This document shows, piece by piece, positions 9,293 to 16,946 of a stretch of DNA of 40,017 bases (position 1 is its first letter; each line of letters begins with the position of its first letter). This stretch comes from CAYIBD01 sp964361655. Its GTDB lineage: Bacteria > Patescibacteriota > Minisyncoccia > Sungbacterales > SURF-37. The notes below the pieces were generated by a model. The model searched no databases. It was not told the origin of the DNA and saw only the letters and a list, made by a program, of their open reading frames with translations. The DNA lies in the NCBI GenBank assembly GCA_964361655.1, contig CAYIBD010000002.1, positions 1-40,017 on the forward strand, read 5' to 3'. Made by a program: the position numbers and the translations under genes.

Positions 9293-10588
9293 TCACCCGA
9301 CCTCGACGCGAAACTCCATCCGCACCCACTCCGCGTAGGCGCGGTCGCGGACGAACCGCTCCACGTCGCCGTTGAAGAGGATCACGAGCTCGAGCGGGAC
9401 ACTCGACTCGTTCCTCAACGCCATGGCGTCGCGCCCGCACTTCCACCCAACCGGCTCATGGTAGTGCCCCGGCTGGACGAGTAAGAGCGCAATGGCGTAC
9501 GGCCGGATACCGAGGAGGGGCGCCTTCAGGTTTTTCTCGGGCTCGGCACCGCAGACGCCGATCGGCCGGCCCTCCTTGTCGTAGGCGAGCGCTCCCGAGT
9601 CGTAGTGGACGCGCGCTGTCGCACCCGGCGGAACCATGATGGTGGTGCGGTGTCCGATGGCCTCTTGGTTCTTTCCGTTCGTGCCATCGATGGACACCCC
9701 CCAGGCGCTTGGCCCTATCGGCACTACGCGGGTTGCTCGCATGCGGCGGGCTTCGATCTCACGCTCGCGCTCCGAGGGACGCGGTGGAGCGACATATCGC
9801 GGTGGGGGAGGCGCGGCCTCGGCCCGCGGCATAACCGCAGGCGGCGGTGGCAGCGGTCTCTCTTTCCACACCGCCTCGTCGAGCAAAAGCGCTCCAATGA
9901 TGATGAGCGCCCCCACCCAAGCGAAGGTCAGGAACCTCGTCCGCCTGAAAATCCAGGCGAGCAGCACGGCGACCACAAGCCCGAACGTGGTCAGCCAGAA
10001 GAGCTCGCGGTTGCCGAGTTCAAGCGTGCCGCGCAGCCACTTGCCGACGCTACCGAGGATCCCGGCCTCTTCGCCGTTCTCCTGGAACGCGAGGCACTTC
10101 TCGCGGAACTCGGCGTCGCGTCGAATTTGCGCCGCGAGCTCCTTATGCCTTTGCTCGAAGACCTCGCGCGAGATGCCACGCGCCTGGAGGAGCCGCTCGA
10201 GCTCAGATGCGATGGCATCGGTCTTTCCCGCTTCCGTACGCTCGAAGGTGTCGCAGAGCCGCCGGAGCACGAGGTACTCCGGCAACCCATGGACTCGTCC
10301 CCGCTCTGCACCGACGATGTCGGTCCACACCGTCCGTTGATGCGTGGCCTGGCGGATACGAGGGAACCGTTCGAGCACGCCGTTCCACAGGGTCGGTAGG
10401 CCGATGAAAAGCACCACCCACCCGATAAAGATGACCGTCGCGAACCGCCGGTACGCCGGCAGGAGCTGGACCAACGCGATGGCGCCGCCGAGGGCCAGGA
10501 TCGCGAGCCCGACCCAGACGCTGCCGATTAGCCCGGCGAAACGGAGAAAGAAAACAATCGGAATCGCCCACAACCAATTCCAGTTCAT
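9293..10588 (-). CDS. Multi-domain membrane protein of unknown function
   Basis: 431 residues. It has three N-terminal hydrophobic segments (~4-68), a soluble helical region (~70-190) and two further membrane segments (~194-212 and 220-238). A Pro-rich linker (~245-275) with a basic/acidic helix (EREREIEARR) follows. The C-terminal ~150 residues are beta-rich with SIDGTNGKNQ, GALAYDKEGRPIGVCG and SVPLELVILFNGD. That domain loosely recalls small sugar-binding beta-sandwich proteins, but I cannot confirm this. It is the last gene of a three-gene operon with no recognised relative here. Confidence 0.75.
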   Translation of the reverse strand: MNWNWLWAIPIVFFLRFAGLIGSVWVGLAILALGGAIALVQLLPAYRRFATVIFIGWVVLFIGLPTLWNGVLERFPRIRQATHQRTVWTDIVGAERGRVHGLPEYLVLRRLCDTFERTEAGKTDAIASELERLLQARGISREVFEQRHKELAAQIRRDAEFREKCLAFQENGEEAGILGSVGKWLRGTLELGNRELFWLTTFGLVVAVLLAWIFRRTRFLTFAWVGALIIIGALLLDEAVWKERPLPPPPAVMPRAEAAPPPPRYVAPPRPSEREREIEARRMRATRVVPIGPSAWGVSIDGTNGKNQEAIGHRTTIMVPPGATARVHYDSGALAYDKEGRPIGVCGAEPEKNLKAPLLGIRPYAIALLLVQPGHYHEPVGWKCGRDAMALRNESSVPLELVILFNGDVERFVRDRAYAEWVRMEFRVEVG

Positions 10589-10591
10589 GGC

Positions 10592-11149
10592 CTACCTCCT
10601 CCCTCGATGGGTGATCAGGTTTGCAATTGTGGCGCCCAGGATCTCCCGGAGCGTCACCCAGAACTGTCCAAACAACCCATGGACTATCTCGCCCGCGCCT
10701 GCCGCAGTTCTTCCCGTTGCGGGCGTAGCGGGCGGTGCGCCGCCAGTTGCCGGACTGCCGCGTCGTTCACGGACCCATCGCACTCCTGCTCGCCAGGCGC
10801 GACCGAATTCGTCGAACCGGCTAACGGGAATGTAGATGACGCTCACGACGAACAACACCCCCCATACAGCCCACGACCACCAACGGAGCTGCGCCCAGAG
10901 CGACCCCGCCGCTTCCCAAAACCACCACGGCGGATTGAGCTCGCGGTCAGTGGCGAACCGGCCGCGGAACTCGAGGTTGTTGTAGCGCTGGACTTCCTCC
11001 GCGATAGGGAAGAAATCCGTGGCCGGCCCAAACCCGAAGAAGGTCAGGTTTAACAGGAGGAGGGCCAGGACGAACACCCAGAGCGCCTTGAGACGGAAGT
11101 TGTTGTCGTTCCCGAGACGGTATCCGAAACGCCACAGAAAGTCAGCCAT
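10592..11149 (-). CDS. Membrane protein of unknown function (operon with 9293 and 11151)
   Basis: About 185 residues from the start MADFLWRFGYRLG. This start was chosen over an upstream TTG because an ideal GGAGGA precedes it by four bases; the site overlaps the last codons of the upstream gene. Two membrane segments are seen (about 20-45 and 85-108). The C-terminal part contains a Gly/Ala/Pro stretch, then VHGLFGQFWVTLREILG and a basic end. The same VHGLF motif ends the upstream protein. The next gene starts three bases after this stop. Function unknown. Confidence 0.75.
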   Translation of the reverse strand: MADFLWRFGYRLGNDNNFRLKALWVFVLALLLLNLTFFGFGPATDFFPIAEEVQRYNNLEFRGRFATDRELNPPWWFWEAAGSLWAQLRWWSWAVWGVLFVVSVIYIPVSRFDEFGRAWRAGVRWVRERRGSPATGGAPPATPATGRTAAGAGEIVHGLFGQFWVTLREILGATIANLITHRGRR

Positions 11150-11150
11150 G

Positions 11151-11858
11151 CTATCTCCTCCGATCTCCCACCCCTTGCATGATGCTAGCAAGGAGCGTCC
11201 GGAACAGGCCGTGAACCGCAGGGGGCCTTACAGGAACCGTTGCCGCCGGACGTCTGAACTTCGAGGGGCCCTGGAGATTCTTAATTTCCTGTTCGAACCC
11301 GGGAACCTGAATCGTCACGTCAGCCTCGGGCTCGGTGAAAACGAGAGGCAACGACACGAAGCCGCTGGCATCCGTCACCTTATCAGTGACGTCCGCGCCC
11401 GGGCGACCAAGCCGCGAGACAAGGAACCGGACCGGAATGCCGCCTGCGGGTCTGCCCGCCCTGCGGGCGAGTGACCCGGAGATGGTGAACTCCCCCTCAT
11501 CGCCGCCGGCGTGGAAATTTGGCTGCAGAAGTTCCAGAATCGCCCGCTCAAAGGTATGGCGGTAGGTCACAGGGAGCCCACCGAGCTGGACCGAGATCAC
11601 GTGCGTCCCGAAGCCGAGACCAGCGTACGTGTAGGATACGCGGCCGTGGTCATCAGTCGGGTGCGCATGCATCTCGTCCGCCCCCAGCCAAAAGGTGATC
11701 GTCTCGCCGCGGATGGGATCCTGCGGCCGTCCCCGCTCGTCCTGCGTCAGAATCGCGGTGGCTAGGATGCTGCCACCGGTTTCGCTCGGCTGCGGGGTCG
11801 GCTCAAACGTGAGCCGCACGCGGCCAAGCCCAGCAATGATGGCGCTCGCTTGTGGCAT
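11151..11858 (-). CDS. Cytoplasmic or leaderless Ig-like (Big-1-like) two-repeat protein
   Basis: 235 residues without signal peptide or membrane segment. Two beta-rich repeats are visible: about 8-95 (GETITFWLG, TDDHGRVSYTYAGLGFGTHV) and about 120-190 (IPVRFLVS, VTDASGFVSLPLVF). The T-D-x-x-G-x-V turn is typical of bacterial Ig-like (Big-1) repeats. The C-terminus carries VHGLFRTLLASIMQGVG, similar to the downstream protein's end. Start is well supported by AGGAGG six bases upstream. It is the first gene of an operon with its own promoter. A short palindromic repeat is embedded at 11443-11468. Confidence 0.75.
   Translation of the reverse strand: MPQASAIIAGLGRVRLTFEPTPQPSETGGSILATAILTQDERGRPQDPIRGETITFWLGADEMHAHPTDDHGRVSYTYAGLGFGTHVISVQLGGLPVTYRHTFERAILELLQPNFHAGGDEGEFTISGSLARRAGRPAGGIPVRFLVSRLGRPGADVTDKVTDASGFVSLPLVFTEPEADVTIQVPGFEQEIKNLQGPSKFRRPAATVPVRPPAVHGLFRTLLASIMQGVGDRRR
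11443..11468. repeat. Short palindromic repeat inside an Ig-like gene
   Basis: CCTGCGGG occurs twice (11443-11450 and 11460-11467), and GCCCGC/GCGGGC can pair across a 3-base loop (11454-11468). The repeat encodes the Arg/Ala/Gly-rich ARRAGRPAGG segment between two strands. Its 10-mer TCTGCCCGCC (11451-11460) recurs exactly inside dnaN (16701-16710). Confidence 0.6.
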
Positions 11859-11957
11859 GGTGGTTTCCTCCTGCGCCTGCCGGCGCGGTGAATGGGTTGG
11901 TGGGCGATGGATTTTGCTGTCAATGTCAAACGGCTTGCCGCGTAATTTCCTGGAATA

Positions 11958-11986
11958 ATCCTATAACTTTTCAATAAAAAAGTCAA
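11958..11986 (-). promoter_or_regulatory. Promoter of the three-gene unknown operon
   Basis: On the minus strand, TTGACT (11981-11986), 17-base spacer, TAGGAT (11958-11963). It lies in a locally AT-rich stretch about 100 bases ahead of the first start codon, leaving a ~95-base leader. A TTGACATTGACA stretch lies downstream in that leader. Confidence 0.6.
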
Positions 11987-12010
11987 GGTTTTGGGGCGCT
12001 CCGGTGGCCG

Positions 12011-12041
12011 CAAATCAAAAACGGCCCATTTCCTGGGCGTT
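12011..12041 (-). terminator. Terminator of the rpmH-khpB operon
   Basis: On the minus strand, an AACG-CCCA/TGGG-CGTT stem with one bulged base and a 5-base loop (12020-12041), followed by TTTTGATTT. It sits about 33 bases beyond the khpB stop. Confidence 0.65.
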
Positions 12042-12073
12042 CCGCTGCCACGTCACGCTTGCCGCTTTTGACC

Positions 12074-12523
12074 TTACGGGTAGGGCTTGATGACCACTCT
12101 CCGCGACTCGCCCTCACCCACGGACTGGGTGATGATATCCGGGTACTCGGCGAGCGCCATATGGATGATGCGGCGCTCAAAGGGCGACATGGGCTTCAGG
12201 GCAAGCTCGGTGCGGTAGAGGCGCACCTTCCGGGCGATGTTCTTGGCCTCGGCCTTCAGTTCCTCAATGCGGTGGAGGCGGTAGCCGTTCACGTCTAAAA
12301 AGAAGCCGGTAGCCACCTCCGGACTCGCTTTCTCCAGCAGCCGCCGCAAGAGGTATTCGAGCGCCATGAGGTTCCGGGCGCGCGCGCCGATCAAAAGCCG
12401 CGCCTCGTCGGTGATGATGTTGACGTAGGGGATGGAGAGGTCGGGGATGGTTCGCTCTTCGACATCGGCGCTGACACCCATCTTCTCAAGCGTCGCGTTG
12501 ATGTGCTCGCAGATCACGCTCAT
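12074..12523 (-). CDS. khpB: KhpB/Jag RNA-binding protein (KH-R3H)
   Basis: About 149 residues from ATG at 12523 (155 from a TTG at 12541). It has a KH domain with IGARARNLMALEYLLRRLL and a C-terminal R3H domain with ERRIIHMALAEYPDIITQSVGEGESRRVVI. The GxxG loop is replaced by G-A-R-A, a deviation from the KH consensus. The N-terminal Jag domain of longer homologues is absent. Jag/KhpB is classically encoded right after yidC, as here, and binds RNA in cell-wall and division control. The gene overlaps the yidC end by 38 bases in another frame. Confidence 0.9.
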   Translation of the reverse strand: MSVICEHINATLEKMGVSADVEERTIPDLSIPYVNIITDEARLLIGARARNLMALEYLLRRLLEKASPEVATGFFLDVNGYRLHRIEELKAEAKNIARKVRLYRTELALKPMSPFERRIIHMALAEYPDIITQSVGEGESRRVVIKPYP

Positions 12524-13232
12524 GCTTGATGCGTCGCTCAATCCAGCGCTGCTCGACTATAGCAAAAATACTGAAGGCCGTCCAGTAGAGCGCCAAGGCC
12601 GATGGCAGCGACCAGGAAATGACCGCGATGAAGAACGGGAAGAAGTACGTCATCTGCAACCGGAGCGCGCGGTTGAATTCAGCTCCCATGCCCGGCTCGG
12701 TCGAGCCGGGCGGGGTCGCGAACTTCCCTTGGAAGAACTGCGCTACACCGGCAGCGAGCGCCAGCACCACGCTCCGGCCGGTGAGATCGAAGAGGCCAAA
12801 AGCCACGGGGTTGAACGCCGCAATGTGTGGCACGAAGGAGTAGAAGAGCGCCGGATCCTGGAGCGTGATGCCCTTCCAGAAGACACGGTAGAGTCCAATC
12901 AAGGCCGGCAGTTGAATTAAGAGGGGCAAGCAGCCCGAAAGCGGGTGCACGCCCTCCTCGCGGTAGAGCGCCATGGTCCGCCGCGCCTGCTCTTCACGAT
13001 TGCCCTTAAACCGTTCCTGAATCTCGCGGAGTTTTGGCTGGACCCGGCCCATGGCCTGCTGCGAACGGATGGCCTGGACCATTGCCGGGTGGAGGAGGAG
13101 ACGCACGAGCGCGGTCATCCCCACAATCGCAAGCCCAAGGTCGGCGAGAGGAAGTGCGACGTATATCAACACCAGGCCGTTCAAGAGCGGCCGGTAGATC
13201 ACTTCGGTAAAGAGCGATGCGAGGAAGCTCAC
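12486..13232 (-). CDS. yidC: Membrane protein insertase YidC
   Basis: 248 residues from GTG at 13232, whose GTGA overlaps the yidD stop. This start is preferred over the longer frame, which reads through yidD. It has the YidC/Oxa1/Alb3 fold: an N-terminal segment without the large periplasmic domain, TM2 with an Arg near its end (ALVRLLLHPAM), then the charged coiled-coil loop (QPKLREIQERFKGNREEQARR). GVHPLSGCLPLLIQLPALIGLYRVF and two further membrane segments follow, with a basic tail. It inserts membrane proteins with or without Sec. Confidence 0.93.
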   Translation of the reverse strand: MSFLASLFTEVIYRPLLNGLVLIYVALPLADLGLAIVGMTALVRLLLHPAMVQAIRSQQAMGRVQPKLREIQERFKGNREEQARRTMALYREEGVHPLSGCLPLLIQLPALIGLYRVFWKGITLQDPALFYSFVPHIAAFNPVAFGLFDLTGRSVVLALAAGVAQFFQGKFATPPGSTEPGMGAEFNRALRLQMTYFFPFFIAVISWSLPSALALYWTAFSIFAIVEQRWIERRIKHERDLRAHQRDA

Positions 13233-13456
13233 GGTACGGGATCGTAGCCGCCGCGAGCCCAGGGGTGACAGCGGCTGAGGCGCAAAAAGAGGAACATAAA
13301 ACCGCGGGCGAGTCCATATTGACGGATCGCACTCAGTCCATACGCTGAGCAGGTAGGAACGTAGCGGCACCCGCCGGGGAGAAGGGGGAGACGGTGAATG
13401 AGCGGCGACAAGAACAAGCGGTAGGCGTAGAAGAAACAATAGGCCCCGCGCTTCAT
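13229..13456 (-). CDS. yidD: Membrane protein insertion efficiency factor YidD
   Basis: 75 residues from MKRGAYCFFYAYRLFLSPL. The signature GGCRYVPTCSAYGLSAIRQYG and the end SRCHPWARGGYDPVP match YidD, including the conserved cysteines. Its ATG overlaps the rnpA stop (ATGA) and its stop overlaps the yidC GTG (GTGA), so the three genes are translationally coupled. Length is typical of the family. Confidence 0.95.
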   Translation of the reverse strand: MKRGAYCFFYAYRLFLSPLIHRLPLLPGGCRYVPTCSAYGLSAIRQYGLARGFMFLFLRLSRCHPWARGGYDPVP

Positions 13457-13803
13457 GGTTGAAATCGGAGGAGGATTCGTTGCATGGCGTCCGCCCGCTC
13501 CCGGAGGACAGGGCGGGCGAGACGCGCCGTATCCGGTCTCACGAAGACCACGAGGTGATAGTGCCGCCGGAGGGGGAGCGTATGCTCCCGCGCCCACGCT
13601 TCAAGGTGCCGGCGGATGCGGTTACGCTCGCTCGATTTCTTTGAAACAGCGGCCGGCACAGAAAACAGGACCCGCCCGGATTGTCCCGGATGTACCGGTA
13701 TAACCGCGACCCGGCCCAGGGGAGTGTGGTAGCGGCGGCCGTTGCGGATCACCGCGCTAACATCCTGCCGGCTGGCAAAACGCATATGCGTTGGTAGCGC
13801 CAT
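13453..13803 (-). CDS. rnpA: Ribonuclease P protein component
   Basis: 116 residues if the first ATG (MALPTHMRFASRQD) is used; a second ATG six codons in is also possible. It has the RnpA pattern: an N-terminal F-x-x-V-x-x-x-G-R-R, a central strand GRVLFSVPAAVSKKSSERNRIRRHL carrying the conserved RNR motif, and HYHLVVFVRP. It binds RNase P RNA for tRNA 5' maturation. It lies three bases after rpmH in the classical rpmH-rnpA-yidD-yidC order. The RNase P RNA itself is not recognised in this window. Confidence 0.95.
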   Translation of the reverse strand: MALPTHMRFASRQDVSAVIRNGRRYHTPLGRVAVIPVHPGQSGRVLFSVPAAVSKKSSERNRIRRHLEAWAREHTLPLRRHYHLVVFVRPDTARLARPVLRERADAMQRILLRFQP

Positions 13804-13806
13804 GCC

Positions 13807-13944
13807 TTACGACGGGACGATCCGCTGGCGGCCCTTGGCTCTGCGTCGCGCCAAGATCCGGCGGCCACCCGGCGTTCTCCTGCGCCTCCGGAAGCCGTGG
13901 ACGCGTTTTCGCTTTCTCCGTTTTGGTTGGTACGTCCTCTTCAT
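13807..13944 (-). CDS. rpmH: Ribosomal protein bL34
   Basis: 45 residues, MKRTYQPKRRKRKRVHGF, then RRRRTPGGRRILARRRAKGR, a textbook bL34. This start is favoured over an upstream in-frame ATG because it gives the family's length. It opens the minus-strand operon pointing away from dnaA, the usual arrangement at bacterial origins. Confidence 0.97.
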   Translation of the reverse strand: MKRTYQPKRRKRKRVHGFRRRRRTPGGRRILARRRAKGRQRIVPS

Positions 13945-13970
13945 ACCCTGATCCTGCTGCGAACCTTCCC

Positions 13971-13999
13971 AGTATACCGCGTCGCTCGAGCGCACCCAA
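13971..13999 (-). promoter_or_regulatory. Promoter of rpmH operon
   Basis: On the minus strand, TTGGGT (13994-13999), 17-base spacer, TATACT (13971-13976). It gives a leader of about 20 bases before rpmH. The -10 is a strong match; the -35 is partial. Confidence 0.55.
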
Positions 14000-14074
14000 G
14001 CGTTGTCGTGGCGCCAGCAATAACACCGTTCTCAGGGTTAGGAAGAAGTTGTTCTAGTTTTGACACTTCCCATC

Positions 14075-14095
14075 TTCTCCACAAGTTGTGAACAA
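14075..14095. promoter_or_regulatory. Two DnaA-box-like sites upstream of dnaA
   Basis: TTCTCCACA (14075-14083, plus strand) and TTGTTCACA (minus strand, 14087-14095) each differ by one base from TTATNCACA. They lie in opposite orientation, three bases apart, in the rpmH-dnaA spacer. Autoregulation of dnaA or a part of the origin is inferred. Confidence 0.5.
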
Positions 14096-14203
14096 ATCGG
14101 ATGGTTAAGCCGTCTTTCTCCCCACCGCAGTTACCGCTATAGTGTTAAAGAATACGTGAGGGCCCCGTTCAACCGCTCATCCGCACTACTTTTGATAACG
14201 CGT

Positions 14204-15601
14204 ATGCCGCCGCAGGTTATGGTCAACCACGAGGAGGTCTGGAAAAACGTACTGGCTGAACTTGAGGTCTCCATCTCTCGGGCCAGCTTCATCACGTGGT
14301 TCAAAGAAACAACCATCGCCGATGTTTCCAATGGCGTCGTCACCGTCTCGGTTCCCAATGGCTTTGCCAAGAACTGGCTCCAGGATAAATACCATAAGGT
14401 GATCCTGCGTTCGCTCCGGAGTGCGCTCGATGATATCCGCGAGGTCGGCTACGTCGTGGGGCCGATGCGGCACCTCCCGTCATCCAGCCGCGTAAAGCCG
14501 CGGGCTCCGGTGCGGCCCGTGCTCCTCGAGGTTCCCCAAGAGCGCCTCGATCTCAAAGATTCGGCTGTTGATCCCGAGAGCGGCCTCAACCCCCGCTACC
14601 GCTTCGATAACTTTGTTGTCGGATCATTCAACGAACTCGCCCACGCCGCTGCCGTGGCAGTCACCAAGAATCCCGGCACGACGTATAATCCCCTCTTCAT
14701 CTACGGCGGCGTTGGTCTCGGGAAAACCCACCTCATCCAGGCCATCGGCAATGAGGTCTTGAAAGAGCGCCCGGCCGCCCGGGTCCGCTACCTCCCCTCG
14801 GAGAAGTTTATGGGCGAAATTGTCGATGCCATCAATGATAGGAGTATGAACCAGCTCAAAGAGCGCTACCGGGGCGTGGACCTCTTGGCTATGGATGACA
14901 TCCAGTTCATCGCGCGCACCGAGAAGATGCAGGAAGAGTTCTTCCACGCCTTCAACGCTCTCTATGAACGGAATAAGCAGATTGTCATCTCCTGCGACAA
15001 GCCGCCGGCGGCCATCCCAACCCTTGAATCGCGCCTCCGCTCGAGGTTCGAAGGTGGAATGATCGCCGACATCGGCACGCCGGACCTCGAGACGCGTCTT
15101 GCTATTCTTAAATTAAAACTCAAAGGTAAGAGCGTTGCCATGGACGAGGCAGTGTTGCGGTACGTGGCGGAAAGCATAACCACGAACATCCGCGATCTGG
15201 AAGGGACGCTGAACCGCCTCATTCTTCGGAGCCAAATGAGCGCTCAACCGATTGACGTTGAGGAGGTAAAAAAGATCATGGCCCAGGTGGCGGCCGCACC
15301 TCGCCGCTTCATTTCACCAAAAAAAATCATTCGTATCGTCTCTGAGTTTTACGACGTGACCGAACGGGAAATCATGAACCACAGCCGGAAAAAAGAAATT
15401 GTTAAGCCGCGGCAGATTGCCATGTACCTCCTCCGCGAGGAACTTAAATGCTCGTTCCCATTCATTGGTGAAAAGTTGGGTAAGAAAGACCACACCACCG
15501 CCATCCACGCCTATAAAAAGGTGGTGGGCGCTCTTGCCTCCAATCCGGAGCTGGATAACGAGTTAAAGGCGCTGCGTGAAAAAATTTATTCTCCTGGGTA
15601 A
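14204..15601 (+). CDS. dnaA: Chromosomal replication initiator DnaA
   Basis: 465 residues from ATG at 14204 (a second ATG at 14219 is possible). The frame is open further upstream, but those 48 residues do not resemble DnaA. Domain I includes EEVWKNVLAELEVSISRASFITWFKET. A short linker is followed by the AAA+ core starting NPRYRFDNFVVGSFNELAHAA, with Walker A GGVGLGKTH (~166-174) and Walker B LLAMDDIQF. The C-terminal DNA-binding domain ends with the signature LGKKDHTTAIHAYKKV. It binds DnaA boxes and melts the origin. dnaN follows after 194 bases. Confidence 0.97.
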   Translation: MPPQVMVNHEEVWKNVLAELEVSISRASFITWFKETTIADVSNGVVTVSVPNGFAKNWLQDKYHKVILRSLRSALDDIREVGYVVGPMRHLPSSSRVKPRAPVRPVLLEVPQERLDLKDSAVDPESGLNPRYRFDNFVVGSFNELAHAAAVAVTKNPGTTYNPLFIYGGVGLGKTHLIQAIGNEVLKERPAARVRYLPSEKFMGEIVDAINDRSMNQLKERYRGVDLLAMDDIQFIARTEKMQEEFFHAFNALYERNKQIVISCDKPPAAIPTLESRLRSRFEGGMIADIGTPDLETRLAILKLKLKGKSVAMDEAVLRYVAESITTNIRDLEGTLNRLILRSQMSAQPIDVEEVKKIMAQVAAAPRRFISPKKIIRIVSEFYDVTEREIMNHSRKKEIVKPRQIAMYLLREELKCSFPFIGEKLGKKDHTTAIHAYKKVVGALASNPELDNELKALREKIYSPG

Positions 15602-15795
15602 TACTTGCGGATAGGTACTGGAGAAACAACAACATAGTGTAGTACGCTTAAAAAAAGTTTTCAACCACCCCCATCCCACTAACAGTTTTTAGAATTGTTA
15701 TCTTTACATCAAATCTTAAAAACAAACCATTTTTATTACCGTAATCGCACTCATCCACACCTTTTTATCCCAACAACAATAACAAGTAGTTATGT
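15602..15795. other. AT-rich dnaA-dnaN spacer, candidate oriC
   Basis: This 194-base spacer is markedly AT-rich compared with its GC-rich neighbours, with many A- and T-runs between about 15640 and 15790. It contains TCATCCACA (15751-15759), one mismatch from a DnaA box. Together with the boxes upstream of dnaA and the divergent rpmH/dnaA layout it is a good origin candidate. No gene fits in it. The A/T tracts are consistent with an unwinding element. Confidence 0.5.
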
Positions 15796-16890
15796 ATGAA
15801 GATTACGTGCGCCACCGAACATTTCAAAACAGCGGTTCTCATCGTTGAACGATTCACTAGTAGGCACGTCACCCTTCCAATTTTGTCGCACATCCTCCTT
15901 ACCGTAAAAGAAAAAAAAATTTCTCTCATTGCCACAAATTTAGAAGTGGGGATTGAGTATCCAATCCTGGGTAAGGTTCAAAAGCTCGGGGCAGTTACCG
16001 TGCCCGCGCGTCTTATTACCCAAGTCCTCCAATCCATTACCGAAGAGGCGCTAACCCTTGAAGCGCACCAGCGGCAACTTATTCTCCATACCCCCACCAG
16101 CGATGCCACCATCCTCGGCTTGGATACTAGCGACTTCCCAACCCTACCCACTATTACTACCGAGTACTCCTTTACCGTACCAGCCGAGGCATTCCTTACC
16201 GCACTCCACCAGGTCCTCCCCGCGGTAGCCACCACTGATCTCAAGCCCCAGCTTGCCGGCGTGTTTATAGCCGCCAGCGGTGACACCGTAACACTTGTTG
16301 CCACCGACTCGTTCCGGCTCGCCGAGAAGACGATACCGTCAAGCGCCGGACCGGAGGCGGCAATGGAATGTGTCGTGCCAAGCCGCACCATGCAAGAACT
16401 TAGCCGAACCATCCCGTCGAGCGGCGAGGTCGTGGTACGCATTGGCGAACACCAGGCACTCTTTGAATGGGATGGCGCCCGTATCCTCTCGCGCCTGGTT
16501 GACAGCGCCTACCCGCCGTATAAGAACCTCATCCCCAAGGCCTTCGAGACGACGGTGGCCATCGAACGCGATGACTTTTTACGGAAAATCCACCTCGCCG
16601 CAGTGTTTTCGAGCCGCCTCAACGATATCACCCTCGCGGTTTCGCCATCGGAGGTAGCCATCAGCGCAACAAACCCCGAGGCCGGGGACACGACTTCGCG
16701 TCTGCCCGCCAAGGGGCGGGGCAGTGCGGGGAGTGTGGTGTTCAACCACCGCTACCTCACCGACGGTCTCGAGGCCGCGGGCGGCGGGGAGGTGGTCCTC
16801 CGGTTGAATGGTGTGGCCGGTCCGGCGCTGATCCAAAATCAAACCGACCCATCATTCCTCTACCTCCTGATGCCGATCCGCGCGGTCTAG
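15796..16890 (+). CDS. dnaN: DNA polymerase III beta sliding clamp
   Basis: 364 residues, the usual clamp length, starting MKITCATEHFKTAVLIVERF. Features of the family include the clamp repeats, VTLVATDSFRLAEK and the C-terminal LYLLMPIR. It encircles DNA and tethers polymerase III. No Shine-Dalgarno is evident at the start. An 11-residue Arg/Gly/Lys-rich stretch (SRLPAKGRGSAG) is encoded by a palindromic repeat at 16701-16724, just before a conserved strand; it looks like a small insertion. Confidence 0.97.
   Translation: MKITCATEHFKTAVLIVERFTSRHVTLPILSHILLTVKEKKISLIATNLEVGIEYPILGKVQKLGAVTVPARLITQVLQSITEEALTLEAHQRQLILHTPTSDATILGLDTSDFPTLPTITTEYSFTVPAEAFLTALHQVLPAVATTDLKPQLAGVFIAASGDTVTLVATDSFRLAEKTIPSSAGPEAAMECVVPSRTMQELSRTIPSSGEVVVRIGEHQALFEWDGARILSRLVDSAYPPYKNLIPKAFETTVAIERDDFLRKIHLAAVFSSRLNDITLAVSPSEVAISATNPEAGDTTSRLPAKGRGSAGSVVFNHRYLTDGLEAAGGGEVVLRLNGVAGPALIQNQTDPSFLYLLMPIRAV
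16701..16724. repeat. Short palindromic repeat inside dnaN
   Basis: TCTGCCCGCC AAG GGGCGGGGCAG forms a GC-rich hairpin with one bulge. The first ten bases are identical to 11451-11460. It adds codons to a loop of the clamp. Confidence 0.55.
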
Positions 16891-16946
16891 CCCGGCGCTA
16901 CCTTAGAGGGTGTAGTACCGGTCTTTGGTGGGCGGAGTGGCTGCTA

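Noticed and set aside
9293..10588. LecA-like galactose-binding domain at the C-terminus
   Set aside because: Only a loose resemblance of strand pattern; no conserved binding residues could be confirmed.
14060..14203. Extra 48 residues at the dnaA N-terminus
   Set aside because: They span the DnaA-box-like sites and do not resemble domain I; the ATG at 14204 gives the normal start.
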